A stretch of 64,000 bases of DNA from Caldilineaceae bacterium (GTDB taxonomy: Bacteria; Chloroflexota; Anaerolineae; Caldilineales; Caldilineaceae): NCBI GenBank assembly GCA_020433455.1, contig JAGRCP010000023.1, positions 1 to 64,000 on the forward strand. Direction: 5' to 3'. Within the stretch, counting starts at the first letter, position 1. The number at the start of each line of letters is the position of its first letter. Position numbers and translations under genes: made by a program. Below, piece by piece: positions 1-9,500 of the stretch. Below the pieces are notes generated by a model. It saw nothing but the letters and a program-made list of their open reading frames with translations, ran no database searches and was not told where the DNA came from.

Positions 1-1009
1 GTGCAAAATCATCGAAACTCGAGTCATTATTTACAAGCGCTTTTTCAAACGTTGGACGGATAAATCGATATAAATAACCCTCTGGTGGTTGTACGAAAGT
101 TCCATCTGGACATTCAATCAGATATTTCTGATTTACATTTGTCGAGTTCGTACGCCATGCAAAATCTTTTTCTCGATATTTACCTTGACCATCTTCCAAC
201 TTGTATTCTTCAACGGCTTCTGGTGAGAGAGGCGCGTATAGTGTTGGAAGGGCACTAATGTCACGGGTATAAAATAGTGCATATTCGTGATTTTGCACTA
301 CATGTTTAGGGCGGATTCCACCTGCTGTGGATGAGTTCCAAATAAATTGTGTTACTCGATTTTCTTCTCCGAAAATTTCATCAAGTATTGTACGTAGATT
401 GCCAACTTCTATTTCATCGATGCTGATGCAAATAACGCCGTCTGGTCTTAATAAATTTTTTGCCAGCTTAAGACGCGGATACATCATGTTTAGCCAATTA
501 GTATGGTAGCGGCCAGAGCTTTCCGTATTCGATGAAAATTTCAGCCCTTCTTCACTCTTCTGACCGGTATAGCGCAGATAAGTATCAAGATTGTCCTGAT
601 AATTGTCGGGATAGATGAACTCTTTGCCGGTATTATAGGGAGGATCAATATAAATCATCTTCACGCGGCCAGCATAGCTCTTTTGCAGCAACTTCAGCAC
701 TTCCAGATTGTCACCCTCGATAAAGAGATTCTGGGTACTGTCCCAATCTACGCTCTCTTCCGGGCAAGGGCGCAGTGTGCCGGTGGAAGGGGTCAGTGCA
801 ATCTGCCGTGCCTTCTTTTTGCCATGCCAGTTGAGGCCAAATTTCTCCTCGCCCTCATCCAGCACTTCAGCATCACCCAGCAACTGGCGCAACACAGCAA
901 AATCAACGCCATCCTCGGTAAATGCTTCAGGGAATATCGTCTTTAGCTGCTGAAAGTTCTCCTGCACCACATTCAGACTCTCACCATCCTGTACTGTTAC
1001 CTGCTCCAT
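1..1009 (-). CDS. Adenine-specific DNA methyltransferase, type III Mod-like (partial)
   Basis: N-terminal 336 codons of a site-specific DNA methyltransferase; the gene runs off the left edge. The catalytic motif IV, DPPY, sits at about residues 122-125 in the context MIYIDPPYNTG, and the preceding LFIEGDNLEVLKLLQ block is the usual lead-in of type III Mod and related beta-class N6-adenine enzymes. By family knowledge it would transfer a methyl group from SAM to adenine in a specific site. The start ATG at 1009 lies 1 nt after the stop of the upstream unknown gene, so it is translated in the same operon. A matching restriction or helicase subunit may lie beyond the edge. No frameshift was seen in the visible part. 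Confidence 0.88.
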   Translation of the reverse strand, partial: MEQVTVQDGESLNVVQENFQQLKTIFPEAFTEDGVDFAVLRQLLGDAEVLDEGEEKFGLNWHGKKKARQIALTPSTGTLRPCPEESVDWDSTQNLFIEGDNLEVLKLLQKSYAGRVKMIYIDPPYNTGKEFIYPDNYQDNLDTYLRYTGQKSEEGLKFSSNTESSGRYHTNWLNMMYPRLKLAKNLLRPDGVICISIDEIEVGNLRTILDEIFGEENRVTQFIWNSSTAGGIRPKHVVQNHEYALFYTRDISALPTLYAPLSPEAVEEYKLEDGQGKYREKDFAWRTNSTNVNQKYLIECPDGTFVQPPEGYLYRFIRPTFEKALVNNDSSFDDFA

Positions 1010-1010
1010 A

Positions 1011-1691
1011 CTACGCTTCCCTTCTATCTTCACTGGCACCGACAGACCAGAAATACATATCAATGAGTTTCATGTCCGGATAATCCAGACCATAAGCAGA
1101 AATTTGCCGTTGCGCTTCCAGAAAATCAGCCCGGTGGCGCAGGCAATACGCAATCAGCGCTGAGAAATTCTTCCTGTTGAGATACGAATAGCTCAGCCCG
1201 CTTTTCTTAATGCCGCTAATTACATACCGGTCATAAGCCGGGACACAGCCCAGCGTACCCAGCAATATCTTAGTCGCCAATGTATCCGTGACATTTGCCC
1301 TACCCTGTACTTCTCCGGTAGTTGCGGGGTAACATTCTTTGATCCAGGCAACCAGTTCCAGAATCATTTGGATCAGTGCCGAGCCTCGCTCAGAGCCAAG
1401 ATCAGCCAGCGACACCGCTCGAATAATATCATATTGGGGCCGTAGAATTTCCTCCACAACCGGCAGGTGAATCCGGTAATCCTTCTGAAGCAGAAAGCTC
1501 GAACCCCGATACATACCCCAGCTGGCCAGATAAAACCCCAGATGTAGGCTTGCCAGATCGGTATCATCCGGTCGTTTTGAGAAGAATTGATAGCAATGTT
1601 CCCAGGAACGGTAGCGATGATGTGCATCGTCAAGCAGTTCCCGGTGAAAGTGAAGAATGTGGGTCCCTATCGGGCTGGATGTACCATTCAT
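1011..1691 (-). CDS. Conserved protein of unknown function in defence operon
   Basis: 226 residues, no signal peptide. I do not recognise a named domain. A central segment with WGMYRG followed by SSFLLQKDY has the look of a conserved core and recalls hypothetical proteins found next to restriction-modification and helicase genes, but that memory is not a database result. It starts 7 nt after the stop of the DUF4391 gene and ends 1 nt before the methyltransferase, so it is embedded in the operon and probably works with the system. It could be a specificity, regulatory or accessory subunit; the sequence does not say which. Confidence 0.7.
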   Translation of the reverse strand: MNGTSSPIGTHILHFHRELLDDAHHRYRSWEHCYQFFSKRPDDTDLASLHLGFYLASWGMYRGSSFLLQKDYRIHLPVVEEILRPQYDIIRAVSLADLGSERGSALIQMILELVAWIKECYPATTGEVQGRANVTDTLATKILLGTLGCVPAYDRYVISGIKKSGLSYSYLNRKNFSALIAYCLRHRADFLEAQRQISAYGLDYPDMKLIDMYFWSVGASEDRREA

Positions 1692-1698
1692 GGGCCTT

Positions 1699-2457
1699 CT
1701 ACAGCGCTTCCTGCATCTCTTTCATCTGGGCCGAAAGCTGATGAATCTCAGAATTCAGCGTCACCTGCCGCCCCATCTGTGTTTCTTTCTTCAGCCGGTT
1801 GCGCAGTTCTGCCTGCTGCTGCTCTACCTTTTCAATCTCTCGCAGCAACTGCACCCGGTCCGGCTGGGCAGCTCCCTCACTAGTACGGACTTCATAGCGC
1901 CCACTATATCTGGCACAGTTCAGCGCCATCACCCGCGCACAATAATCCTGATAGAGCGCAAGGAAATGCACAAAAGAGAGCCGCTTCAACGACAAATCAT
2001 CCAGAAATTGCTGCTGGATGGGTGTCAGCTCGTTCAGGTCAATCCATTCCGTCTCAAGGCTGGTCTCAATGACCAGCTTTTCCCGGTCTGCCTGATTGAT
2101 GCGCTTATCGGCCAGAGAAAACGCCACCCTGTCCTCATGACCAAAAATCAGCATAAGCGGATAGGGAATAGCCCGCTGCATGAAATCCGCAATCCGTTTA
2201 ACCCGCGTGCTACTCGCCAGCGTGACCAGCAAGATGGCCACCTCGGGATAATCCCGCTGCTGATCCACATAGCGCGGGATGTTGATCGTCGCGGGCTTGA
2301 GTGTGTAAAGCCAGCGTATCTCAGCAACATCATCTTTAAGGGCCTTCTTGTCCGTCGCATCAAGCCGGACATTTTCTTCAAAGAGCTTCTTAAAGACCCG
2401 CTTATTCAGAGCACAGCTGTCAGGAATCTCCAGCCGCTGCACTAAAGACGAGATCAT
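1699..2457 (-). CDS. DUF4391 domain protein
   Basis: 252 residues. The body resembles DUF4391, a family often encoded beside SNF2-type helicases and type III-like methyltransferases; its biochemical role is unknown. The C-terminal 50 residues are rich in Glu, Gln, Lys and Leu in a heptad-like pattern and probably form a coiled coil. The start ATG overlaps the helicase stop in an ATGA junction, indicating translational coupling and a physical or functional partnership with the helicase. Confidence 0.75.
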   Translation of the reverse strand: MISSLVQRLEIPDSCALNKRVFKKLFEENVRLDATDKKALKDDVAEIRWLYTLKPATINIPRYVDQQRDYPEVAILLVTLASSTRVKRIADFMQRAIPYPLMLIFGHEDRVAFSLADKRINQADREKLVIETSLETEWIDLNELTPIQQQFLDDLSLKRLSFVHFLALYQDYCARVMALNCARYSGRYEVRTSEGAAQPDRVQLLREIEKVEQQQAELRNRLKKETQMGRQVTLNSEIHQLSAQMKEMQEAL

Positions 2458-5400
2458 GTCATATCTCCCAGCAAAATCAGATAGCTGACAACCTCAAAAT
2501 CTTCCAGACCATGGAAATGATCCTGTGTCAGCACCGTGCCTCCGCGGCTGAACAGGCTCTCAACACCCTTTTCTTCGGTCTTGCCGACAATACTGCCTAT
2601 CGCCCGCTCCAGCAAAAACTGATAATGCCCCATGTCACGATGCTGGCGCGTGGCCTTTGCCAGCGAAGCTTCAGCCTCTCCGTTAGCGCTCTCCTGCATG
2701 GCACAAAGCTTCTTGAAGATATCCAGGCTTTTCTTCCCCTGAAGATGATTGAAGACAATCTCCCCATCATCCGCCACATAGACCAGATAGTAAGGGGCCA
2801 GCGCATAATTCACATCATGCTGCACTTTGTCATGGATATCTCGCAGGCAGAAGATAGCGCCAGGCACAATCTCCTCAGCAATAGACGGCATATTAACGGC
2901 ATAAAACCCGCTGGGTGACTGTTCCAGCAGCTCAAGATGCTCTTTCATAAAGACCGACAAATCCATGCGGAAATCATTGAGCGTCATATCGGTAATGGAG
3001 ACGCTGCCCTCCATATCTTCCAGGTCAATGACCGTCTCCTGCAATTGCTTCATCTGCCTGCGTCGGTAATCGAGGTCATTCATCTGTTTCTTTTCATCAT
3101 ATTCGATGACATTTTCCTCACCCGTAGCAGATATATCAAGCAGCACCATGCGTCCACTCACCCGTGCTTCCAGATTGATATATTCATCCAGCTCCATATT
3201 GGGCCAGAAATTCGCCAGCTGGATGGCGCTGTTACGTGAGCCAAGCCGGTCAATCCGCCCAAAGCGCTGGATAATCCGCACCGGATTCCAGTGAATATCG
3301 TAATTGATGAGGTAGTCACAATCCTGAAGATTTTGCCCCTCGGAGATACAGTCGGTGGCGATGAGGATATCGATCTCTGCGTGAATATCGGGATAGACCT
3401 TCTCCCGTTCCTTGGAGACGGGAGAGAAGTGGGTGAGGATACTGTTTAAGTCCTTGCTGATACCCTTCATCGTGCTCTGGTTGCTCCCGGCACCCCTCAC
3501 AAGCGCAGAATGCAGCCCGTGCTCTTCTGCGGCCCAGGAGGCAATCTCCTGATAGAGATAGCTGGCAGTATCAGCAAAGGCCGTAAAGATAATGACTTTG
3601 CGGTTTCCGGCATTGACCGGCTGGCGAAGTTTATCAGAAATCACCTGTTTGAGCCGGGCCAGCTTGGCATCCCGTGCTGCATCCACCGCCCTGGCATCGA
3701 CCAGCAGCGCAGCCAGATGCTCCCTGTCTTCCTGCAAATCCTGCCGCCAGCGCACGCGGTCAATATCCTGAATCAGCACTTTGACCTTATTGCCAATCAG
3801 GTAATCATCAAATTCCGGGGACTCTGTATCCACCTCCTCAATGGATAGTTCCTCAAATTCACCCTCACTATGGGCATCAATTCTGGCGATCAGGTCGTCA
3901 ATCTGGCCCAGAATCTTCTCAACGGTCAGCGCAAAGGAATTGATCGAGCTTTCCATGCGTTTCAGCATATTAACCCGCATCAGATGGATCAGGCTGCGTT
4001 CCCGGTCTACCTGGCGTAGTACCGAACCGCTCTTGACCGTCTGATCGTATTTCCGGCTATATTCTTCCTTCTTATCCAGTCTTACATACTCCAGCGGCGC
4101 ATAGGCGGAAAGGTTCAGCCTGCGAATGGCAAGGTTGATTTCTTTAAGAGGCGGAAATGCCCCGGTCAGGTCAATATCCGCCTTGAAGTTCTTGGGCTTG
4201 AGCCGCTCCGGGAATTTGCCGATCTCCCGGCTGTCATAATATTTCTCAATATGCTTGCGTGACCGGGCAATGGTGAACAGATCAAGCAGCTTGAAATAGT
4301 CGAAATTCAGCGCCTCAAGCAGTGAGGCCGTGGTGCGCTGGCGATCCTCCAGCTTGAGCCACTGATTGAATCTGGTCTGTGCCCGGCGCAGCGTATTCTC
4401 GATACTGGGAATGCCGTAATCAGCCAGGGCAGAATCCGTACCTTCAGTAATAAAGGCAACCTGGTTTTTAAGATCATTCATCCGGCTGTTAACCGGCGTG
4501 GCAGATAGCATCAGCACTTTGGTTTTCACACCGGAGCGGATAATCTGCTCCATTAACCGGCTATAACGTGTAACCGTCGTGGTCTTAGTCTCGTTGTTCC
4601 TGAAATTGTGAGACTCATCAATTACCACCAGATCGTAATTGCCCCAGTTGAGTGTCTCAAGATTGATCTCGCCCGACCTGCCCCGTTCACGGCTCAGATC
4701 GGTATGGTTCAGCACATCATAATTGAAGCGATCCGCGGCCAGCAGGTTGCGTTTGTCATTAACCGTGTAAACCGTCCAGTTGTCCCTCAGCTTTTTGGGA
4801 CAAAGCACCAGCACCCGGTCATTGCGCAACTCGTAATATTTGATGACGGCCAGCCCCTCAAAGGTTTTACCCAGCCCCACACTGTCGGCAATGATGCAGC
4901 CATTATATTTTTCCAGCTTGTCAATGGCACCAAGAACACCGTCCCGCTGAAATTTATAAAGTTTGTTCCAGACAACCGTATCCTTAAACCCGGTTTTGGA
5001 ACGGATGATTTTTTCCTCATCAATCTCATCCAGAATCTCCTGAAAGAGATGATAAAGGGTGAGGAAATAGACCAGCCGCCCCGGTTGATCGGCAGCGAGA
5101 TAAGCAAGTTCTCGTTCTACTTCCTGCTTGATATCTCGTGTTACGGATGCATCATTCCACAGCGTATCAAACCAGTGCAGGAGCTGCCCGGCGACTGCCG
5201 CTTCCCGAATGCCCATATTCATCTCCAGAGCCGGAGATTTCACAGTGCCAAGACCGACAGCCGTAAAATGCGAACTGCCCTGAATAGCAAATGCCCCATC
5301 TTCCCCATTATCAATATGGAACATATTTTGTGTCGGTGCGATCATGCCAAGGAATGCTTTCACCTCGACATCTTTGCCCATCCAGTTCAGGCAATCCCTG

Positions 5401-5651
5401 GCAATGCGTTTCTGATCGAGCGCATTCTTCAAGCGCTGTTCAGTCACAGACCCCGCAATAGCAGCCCCCTGCCCCTGCACCCAGTTGGACAGCAGCAGAC
5501 GAATACCCCTGGTATGACTCAACTCCTTTTTTAGCGCGGAGTAGCCATAGATCGAAAAAAGACCCGACAGAATCGCCAGCCGAGAATCCGGCGTCAAACC
5601 ATGAGCCAGTTCTTCAGCAACCTTCCCATGGTTCTTGTTGTCAATCAGCAT
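2454..5651 (-). CDS. SNF2-family helicase with N-terminal phospholipase-D-like domain
   Basis: 1065 residues, first gene of the defence operon. Residues 90-135 match one half of a PLD-like nuclease fold, ending in GSSHFTAVGLG where active families usually have GSSNFT. Helicase motifs follow: Walker A DSVGLGKT at 256-263, motif II DESH at 345-348, motif III LMLSATPVNS, and in the second lobe EGQNLQDCDYLINYD and the arginine finger RFGRIDRLGS. By family knowledge it is an ATP-driven double-stranded DNA translocase. The HxK pair expected before the GSS motif is not visible, so the nuclease part may be inactive or only bind DNA. It overlaps the DUF4391 gene by 4 nt. Confidence 0.88.
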   Translation of the reverse strand: MLIDNKNHGKVAEELAHGLTPDSRLAILSGLFSIYGYSALKKELSHTRGIRLLLSNWVQGQGAAIAGSVTEQRLKNALDQKRIARDCLNWMGKDVEVKAFLGMIAPTQNMFHIDNGEDGAFAIQGSSHFTAVGLGTVKSPALEMNMGIREAAVAGQLLHWFDTLWNDASVTRDIKQEVERELAYLAADQPGRLVYFLTLYHLFQEILDEIDEEKIIRSKTGFKDTVVWNKLYKFQRDGVLGAIDKLEKYNGCIIADSVGLGKTFEGLAVIKYYELRNDRVLVLCPKKLRDNWTVYTVNDKRNLLAADRFNYDVLNHTDLSRERGRSGEINLETLNWGNYDLVVIDESHNFRNNETKTTTVTRYSRLMEQIIRSGVKTKVLMLSATPVNSRMNDLKNQVAFITEGTDSALADYGIPSIENTLRRAQTRFNQWLKLEDRQRTTASLLEALNFDYFKLLDLFTIARSRKHIEKYYDSREIGKFPERLKPKNFKADIDLTGAFPPLKEINLAIRRLNLSAYAPLEYVRLDKKEEYSRKYDQTVKSGSVLRQVDRERSLIHLMRVNMLKRMESSINSFALTVEKILGQIDDLIARIDAHSEGEFEELSIEEVDTESPEFDDYLIGNKVKVLIQDIDRVRWRQDLQEDREHLAALLVDARAVDAARDAKLARLKQVISDKLRQPVNAGNRKVIIFTAFADTASYLYQEIASWAAEEHGLHSALVRGAGSNQSTMKGISKDLNSILTHFSPVSKEREKVYPDIHAEIDILIATDCISEGQNLQDCDYLINYDIHWNPVRIIQRFGRIDRLGSRNSAIQLANFWPNMELDEYINLEARVSGRMVLLDISATGEENVIEYDEKKQMNDLDYRRRQMKQLQETVIDLEDMEGSVSITDMTLNDFRMDLSVFMKEHLELLEQSPSGFYAVNMPSIAEEIVPGAIFCLRDIHDKVQHDVNYALAPYYLVYVADDGEIVFNHLQGKKSLDIFKKLCAMQESANGEAEASLAKATRQHRDMGHYQFLLERAIGSIVGKTEEKGVESLFSRGGTVLTQDHFHGLEDFEVVSYLILLGDMT

Positions 5652-5976
5652 GAGTAAACCAGTTTCTAGTGAGAACCTTGCCCATTCTCATGTCTAACAT
5701 TGCTTTTGTCGTTGCTTTCCACGTCGTCAAAAGCAGGGTGTGATCTGTCGACTCTCCCATATCGCCACTGCCGGATGTGCAAACAGCTGAGCCAAGCGAT
5801 TGGCCTGCCGTGTGTTGACAATAGCAGGTAGTTTCGATGGATGAATGCGAGTAGTATAACGTGGCTACTAAACAATACCAGATGGAACGGATCATCAAAA
5901 ATGCAATCTATCAGCAATGCACCGTCAAAAAGGGATGACGGAAAAGCATACAGCGCGTTACGTTTCACATTTCGCC
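5652..5976. other. Intergenic region between defence operon and cyd operon
   Basis: About 325 nt without a supported gene. It must hold the promoter of the helicase operon, reading left, and the end of the cyd transcripts, also reading left. I see no strong hairpin terminator after cydC and no convincing promoter hexamers, so read-through from the cyd operon into the defence operon is possible. Confidence 0.5.
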
Positions 5977-7641
5977 CTACCCCACCCGCACCACCCCATC
6001 CACCCGCGCGGCTTCCAGCGGCTTATGGCTGATAATGATCGTCGTGCGCTCGGCCATGAAGCTATCCAGGGCCTGCCAGAGGGCCTGCTCGGTGAGGGGG
6101 TCCAGGTGCGCGGCGGGTTCGTCCAGAATGAGGATGGGCGCGTCTTTGAGGACGGCCCGGGCGATGGCCAGGCGCTGGCGTTGGCCGCCGCTGAGGAGCA
6201 GGCCGTTCTCGCCCACCAGGGTGTCGTAGCCCTGGGGCAGGCTCCCGATCCAGTCATGGAGTTGGGCCAGACGGCAGGCGTCGATCAGCGCCTCTTCGCT
6301 CGCGTCAGGGTCGGCCAGGTAGAGGTTCTCCCGCAGGCTGCCGTTGAAGAGGTAGACCTGCTGGGGCGCCACGCCCACCAGCCGCCGCGCGTCGTCCTGG
6401 GTCAGGGTCCGCAGGTCCGCGCCGCCCAGCGTGATGACGCCCCCTTCATACGCCCAGAAGCGCAGCAGCACGTTGATGAGGGAGGATTTTCCCGACCCGT
6501 TGGGACCCAACAGCGCCACGCGCCCGCCCGCGGGCACGTGAAAGGTGAGGCCGTCCAGCACAAGCGGCGCGTCCGGGCTGTAGCGGAAGCGCAGATGGTC
6601 CACGTCCAGCGCGAGGCCGCCCTGGGCTGCAGGCGCAACCGCGGGCGCGGGCGGGTCCGTCACCGGGGGCGGCGCGTCGGCCAGCTCGAAGAGACGCCCG
6701 GCCGCGGCCCGGCTGCTCGCCAGCATCTGCGCGGCCTGGTTCATGGGCTGGACCGCCTCCAGCGCGGTCATGGCGGTCAGGGGCAGCATGGCCAGGTAGA
6801 CGCCGTTCAGGTCGCCGCCGGTGACCAGGGGCACGGCCAGGAGCAACAGGGTCACGCCGGCCAGCCCGGCCAGCAGCGCGGAGAGAGCATTGCTCAGCCC
6901 GCGCACGCCGGCCAGTTGCGCTTGCGCCGCGTGCAACCGCGCGCTCAACGCGCCGGTGCGGGCCTGATAACGTCCGGCCTGGCCGAAGATGAGCAGATCC
7001 GCGCCGCCTTCCAGTTCATCGACCAACGCAGCGTTCAGCGCCGCGCGCAGGCGGATGGTCTCGGCCGCGGGCCCGCGGCTCAGACGCAGGTTGACCCAGG
7101 GCAGGAGGACGCCGGTGATCAGGGCGAAGAGCAGCAGCGCCCAGGCCAGCCGCCGGTCGAAAAAGCCCAGAAAGAGGCTCGCAGCGAGGATGACCAGGGC
7201 CGCGGCCAAAGGCGGGATCACCACCCGCAGGTAGAAATTTTCCAGCGTCTCCATGTCGGCCGCGATCCGAGTGAGCAGATCGCCGCTGCGGTAGCCCTGC
7301 AGGCGGGCGGGGGCCAGGGGCTCCAGCGCCCGGTAGAACCAGACCCGCAGCCGGGTGAGGATGCGGAAGGTGGCCAGGTGGGTGACATAGCGTTCGGCGT
7401 AGCGCAGACCCGCCCGGGCCAGAGCGAAGAAGCGCACGCCGGTGATGAGCAGGGAAAGGTCGCTGCTCTCCCTGACCAGCGCGGCCTTGGAGATGAGGTA
7501 GGCCGAGACGGCCAGCAGCCCCACATTGGTCAGGCTGGTCGCCGCGCTCAGGAGGATGCCCAGAAGCAGCCAGCCCACGTAGCCGGGCGCGCCGGATTTC
7601 CGCCCCGGCCAGAGGGTGAGGGCCAACAGCCGGCGCATCAC
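5977..7641 (-). CDS. cydC: Thiol reductant ABC exporter subunit CydC
   Basis: 554 residues. Six hydrophobic segments in the N-terminal 300 residues form the transmembrane domain. The ATPase domain has Walker A LLGPNGSGKSS, signature LSGGQRQR and Walker B ILILDEPAAHLD, and ends with the H-loop region IIISHKPLEAARVDG. CydDC exports glutathione and cysteine to the periplasm and is needed for assembly of cytochrome bd. It follows cydD with an overlapping junction: GTG at 7641 or ATG at 7638 are both possible starts, and the cydD stop TGA lies inside. Fragments related to its 3' end occur at 12201-12345 and about 17414-17460. Confidence 0.93.
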   Translation of the reverse strand: MMRRLLALTLWPGRKSGAPGYVGWLLLGILLSAATSLTNVGLLAVSAYLISKAALVRESSDLSLLITGVRFFALARAGLRYAERYVTHLATFRILTRLRVWFYRALEPLAPARLQGYRSGDLLTRIAADMETLENFYLRVVIPPLAAALVILAASLFLGFFDRRLAWALLLFALITGVLLPWVNLRLSRGPAAETIRLRAALNAALVDELEGGADLLIFGQAGRYQARTGALSARLHAAQAQLAGVRGLSNALSALLAGLAGVTLLLLAVPLVTGGDLNGVYLAMLPLTAMTALEAVQPMNQAAQMLASSRAAAGRLFELADAPPPVTDPPAPAVAPAAQGGLALDVDHLRFRYSPDAPLVLDGLTFHVPAGGRVALLGPNGSGKSSLINVLLRFWAYEGGVITLGGADLRTLTQDDARRLVGVAPQQVYLFNGSLRENLYLADPDASEEALIDACRLAQLHDWIGSLPQGYDTLVGENGLLLSGGQRQRLAIARAVLKDAPILILDEPAAHLDPLTEQALWQALDSFMAERTTIIISHKPLEAARVDGVVRVG

Positions 7642-9494
7642 GGGACGCCTCCCGTCACGAGGTCTGCGGAAGGCCGGACCTCGTCCGGCGCGTCCTGATC
7701 TGCACAGTCACCGGTGTAAGCCCGCAAGAGCGCGCGGTAGGGGCCGTCTACGCTCGCCAGTTGCCCGTGGGGTCCGCTCTGGACCGCGCGGCCGCGGTCC
7801 ATGACCACGATCCGGTCCGCGGCCCGGGCCAGTTCCAGCCGGTGGGCGGCCAGCAGCACCGTGCGGGGGCGGCCGTCGCCGGTGCGGCCTGCCCGCAGCA
7901 GAGTTTCCAGCGTCCCGCGTACCAGCGCCTCGCTCTCCTCGTCCAGGTTGGCGGTGATTTCGTCCAGCAACACCAGGGGCGCGTCTTTGAGAAAAACACG
8001 GGCCAGGGCCAGCCGTTGGCGCTGACCGCCGCTCAGCCCCGCGCCTCCTTCGCCCAGGCGCGTTTCGTAGCCCTGGGGCAGCTGGGTGATGAACTCATGC
8101 GCGTGCGCGGATTGGGCCGCGGATACAAGCTCCTCCGGCGCGGCGTCGGGCCGGGCCAGGCGGATGTTATCGGCGACGGTGCCGTGGAAGAGATGGGGCT
8201 GTTGGGGCATCCACGCGATCTGCCGCCGCCACGCCTCCATCTCCAGGCGGGCCAGAGGAACGCCGCCCACGCTGAGCTGCCCGCTTTGGGGCAGGACAAA
8301 ACCGGCCAACGCGTTGATCACCGTTGACTTTCCCGCACCGCTCGCGCCCACCAGAGCCACGCTCTGCCCCGCTTCCGCCGTGAACGAGAGGCAGCGCAGC
8401 GCGGGCGGCCGTTCCTCTCCGCCGTCCGCGCCCGGAGGATAGCGCAGGGTCACGCCCTCAAAGCGGATGCGCATGGGCAACTGTTGGGGATCGGGCCGGG
8501 AGTCGAACCGGGGCGCGGCGGAATGCGTCCCGGCGGGCGCGGCGGGCGCGGGCGTCTCCAGCACCTGGTTGATGCGTTCCAGCGCGGCCTTGCCCGCCGC
8601 GCCCATGTGATACTTCACGGCAAACTGACGCAGGGGCAGAAAGAACTCGGGCGTGAGGAGCAGCAGGGCCAGCGCCCGCTCAAAGGGCAGCACGCCGTTC
8701 ATCAGGCGCAGGCTCGTCTCCAGGGCCACCATGGCCGTGGCCGCGGTGGCCGCCCACTCCATGACCAGGGAACTCTGGAAAGCGGTGGCCAACACCTCCA
8801 GCGTGCTCTTGCCGTAGGCGCGGCTGATCTCCTCAATGGTCTCGGCCTGCTCCCGGCTGCGCCCGAAGAGCTTGAGAGTAGGCAACCCCCGCAGCAGGTC
8901 CAGAAAGAAAGCGCTCATCCAGCTCAGTTCGGCAAAGCGTTGCCTGGTCAGCGCCTCGGCCCGGCCGCCGATGAGGGCCAGCAGCAGGATGAGCATAGGC
9001 CCGGTGAAGAGCAGAATCAGGCTCGTCCACGGGTCCAGCAGGAAGACCAGCAGCAGGATGAAGAGTGGCAGCAGCCCCGCCAGGTAGCGGGCGGGCAGGA
9101 ACTGGGTGAGATAGGCGTCCAGGGCCTCTACCCCCTCCACCGCGGCATTGACCAGGTCGCCGCTGCGCTGGGTGCGGGTGTAGGCGGGCCCCAACGCGTA
9201 GAGGTGGTCTGTCAGTTGCGTACGCAGAGCGCTTTTGACCTGACCGGCCGCGCGCTGGGCCCAGATCTCCTGCAGCCAGAGGCAGAGCGCGCGCAGGAGC
9301 AGCAGCCCGATCACCCAGCCCAACAGCGGCGCGATCCGCGCCGGATCCCAGCCCCGGCGGAAGACCCGGTCAATGATGAGGCTCAGCAGGACCGACTGGC
9401 CGGCCAGCAGCGCGCCCGCGCCGAAGCCGGCCGCGGTCGCGCCGAACAGAAGCCGGCGGGCGGGGCCGCGGATGGAAAGTCGTTCCCGGGGCAA
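7638..9494 (-). CDS. cydD: Thiol reductant ABC exporter subunit CydD
   Basis: 618 residues with an N-terminal six-helix transmembrane domain and a C-terminal ATPase carrying Walker A LVGASGAGKST, signature LSGGQRQR and Walker B LVLLDEITANLD. It is the partner of CydC in the heterodimeric exporter. The start used is TTG at 9494, six nt after the cydB stop; no good Shine-Dalgarno is visible, so translation is probably coupled to cydB. A slightly later start cannot be excluded. A low-complexity Ala/Pro linker near residues 320-335 separates the two domains. Confidence 0.92.
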   Translation of the reverse strand: MPRERLSIRGPARRLLFGATAAGFGAGALLAGQSVLLSLIIDRVFRRGWDPARIAPLLGWVIGLLLLRALCLWLQEIWAQRAAGQVKSALRTQLTDHLYALGPAYTRTQRSGDLVNAAVEGVEALDAYLTQFLPARYLAGLLPLFILLLVFLLDPWTSLILLFTGPMLILLLALIGGRAEALTRQRFAELSWMSAFFLDLLRGLPTLKLFGRSREQAETIEEISRAYGKSTLEVLATAFQSSLVMEWAATAATAMVALETSLRLMNGVLPFERALALLLLTPEFFLPLRQFAVKYHMGAAGKAALERINQVLETPAPAAPAGTHSAAPRFDSRPDPQQLPMRIRFEGVTLRYPPGADGGEERPPALRCLSFTAEAGQSVALVGASGAGKSTVINALAGFVLPQSGQLSVGGVPLARLEMEAWRRQIAWMPQQPHLFHGTVADNIRLARPDAAPEELVSAAQSAHAHEFITQLPQGYETRLGEGGAGLSGGQRQRLALARVFLKDAPLVLLDEITANLDEESEALVRGTLETLLRAGRTGDGRPRTVLLAAHRLELARAADRIVVMDRGRAVQSGPHGQLASVDGPYRALLRAYTGDCADQDAPDEVRPSADLVTGGVP

Positions 9495-9500
9495 CGGAGA

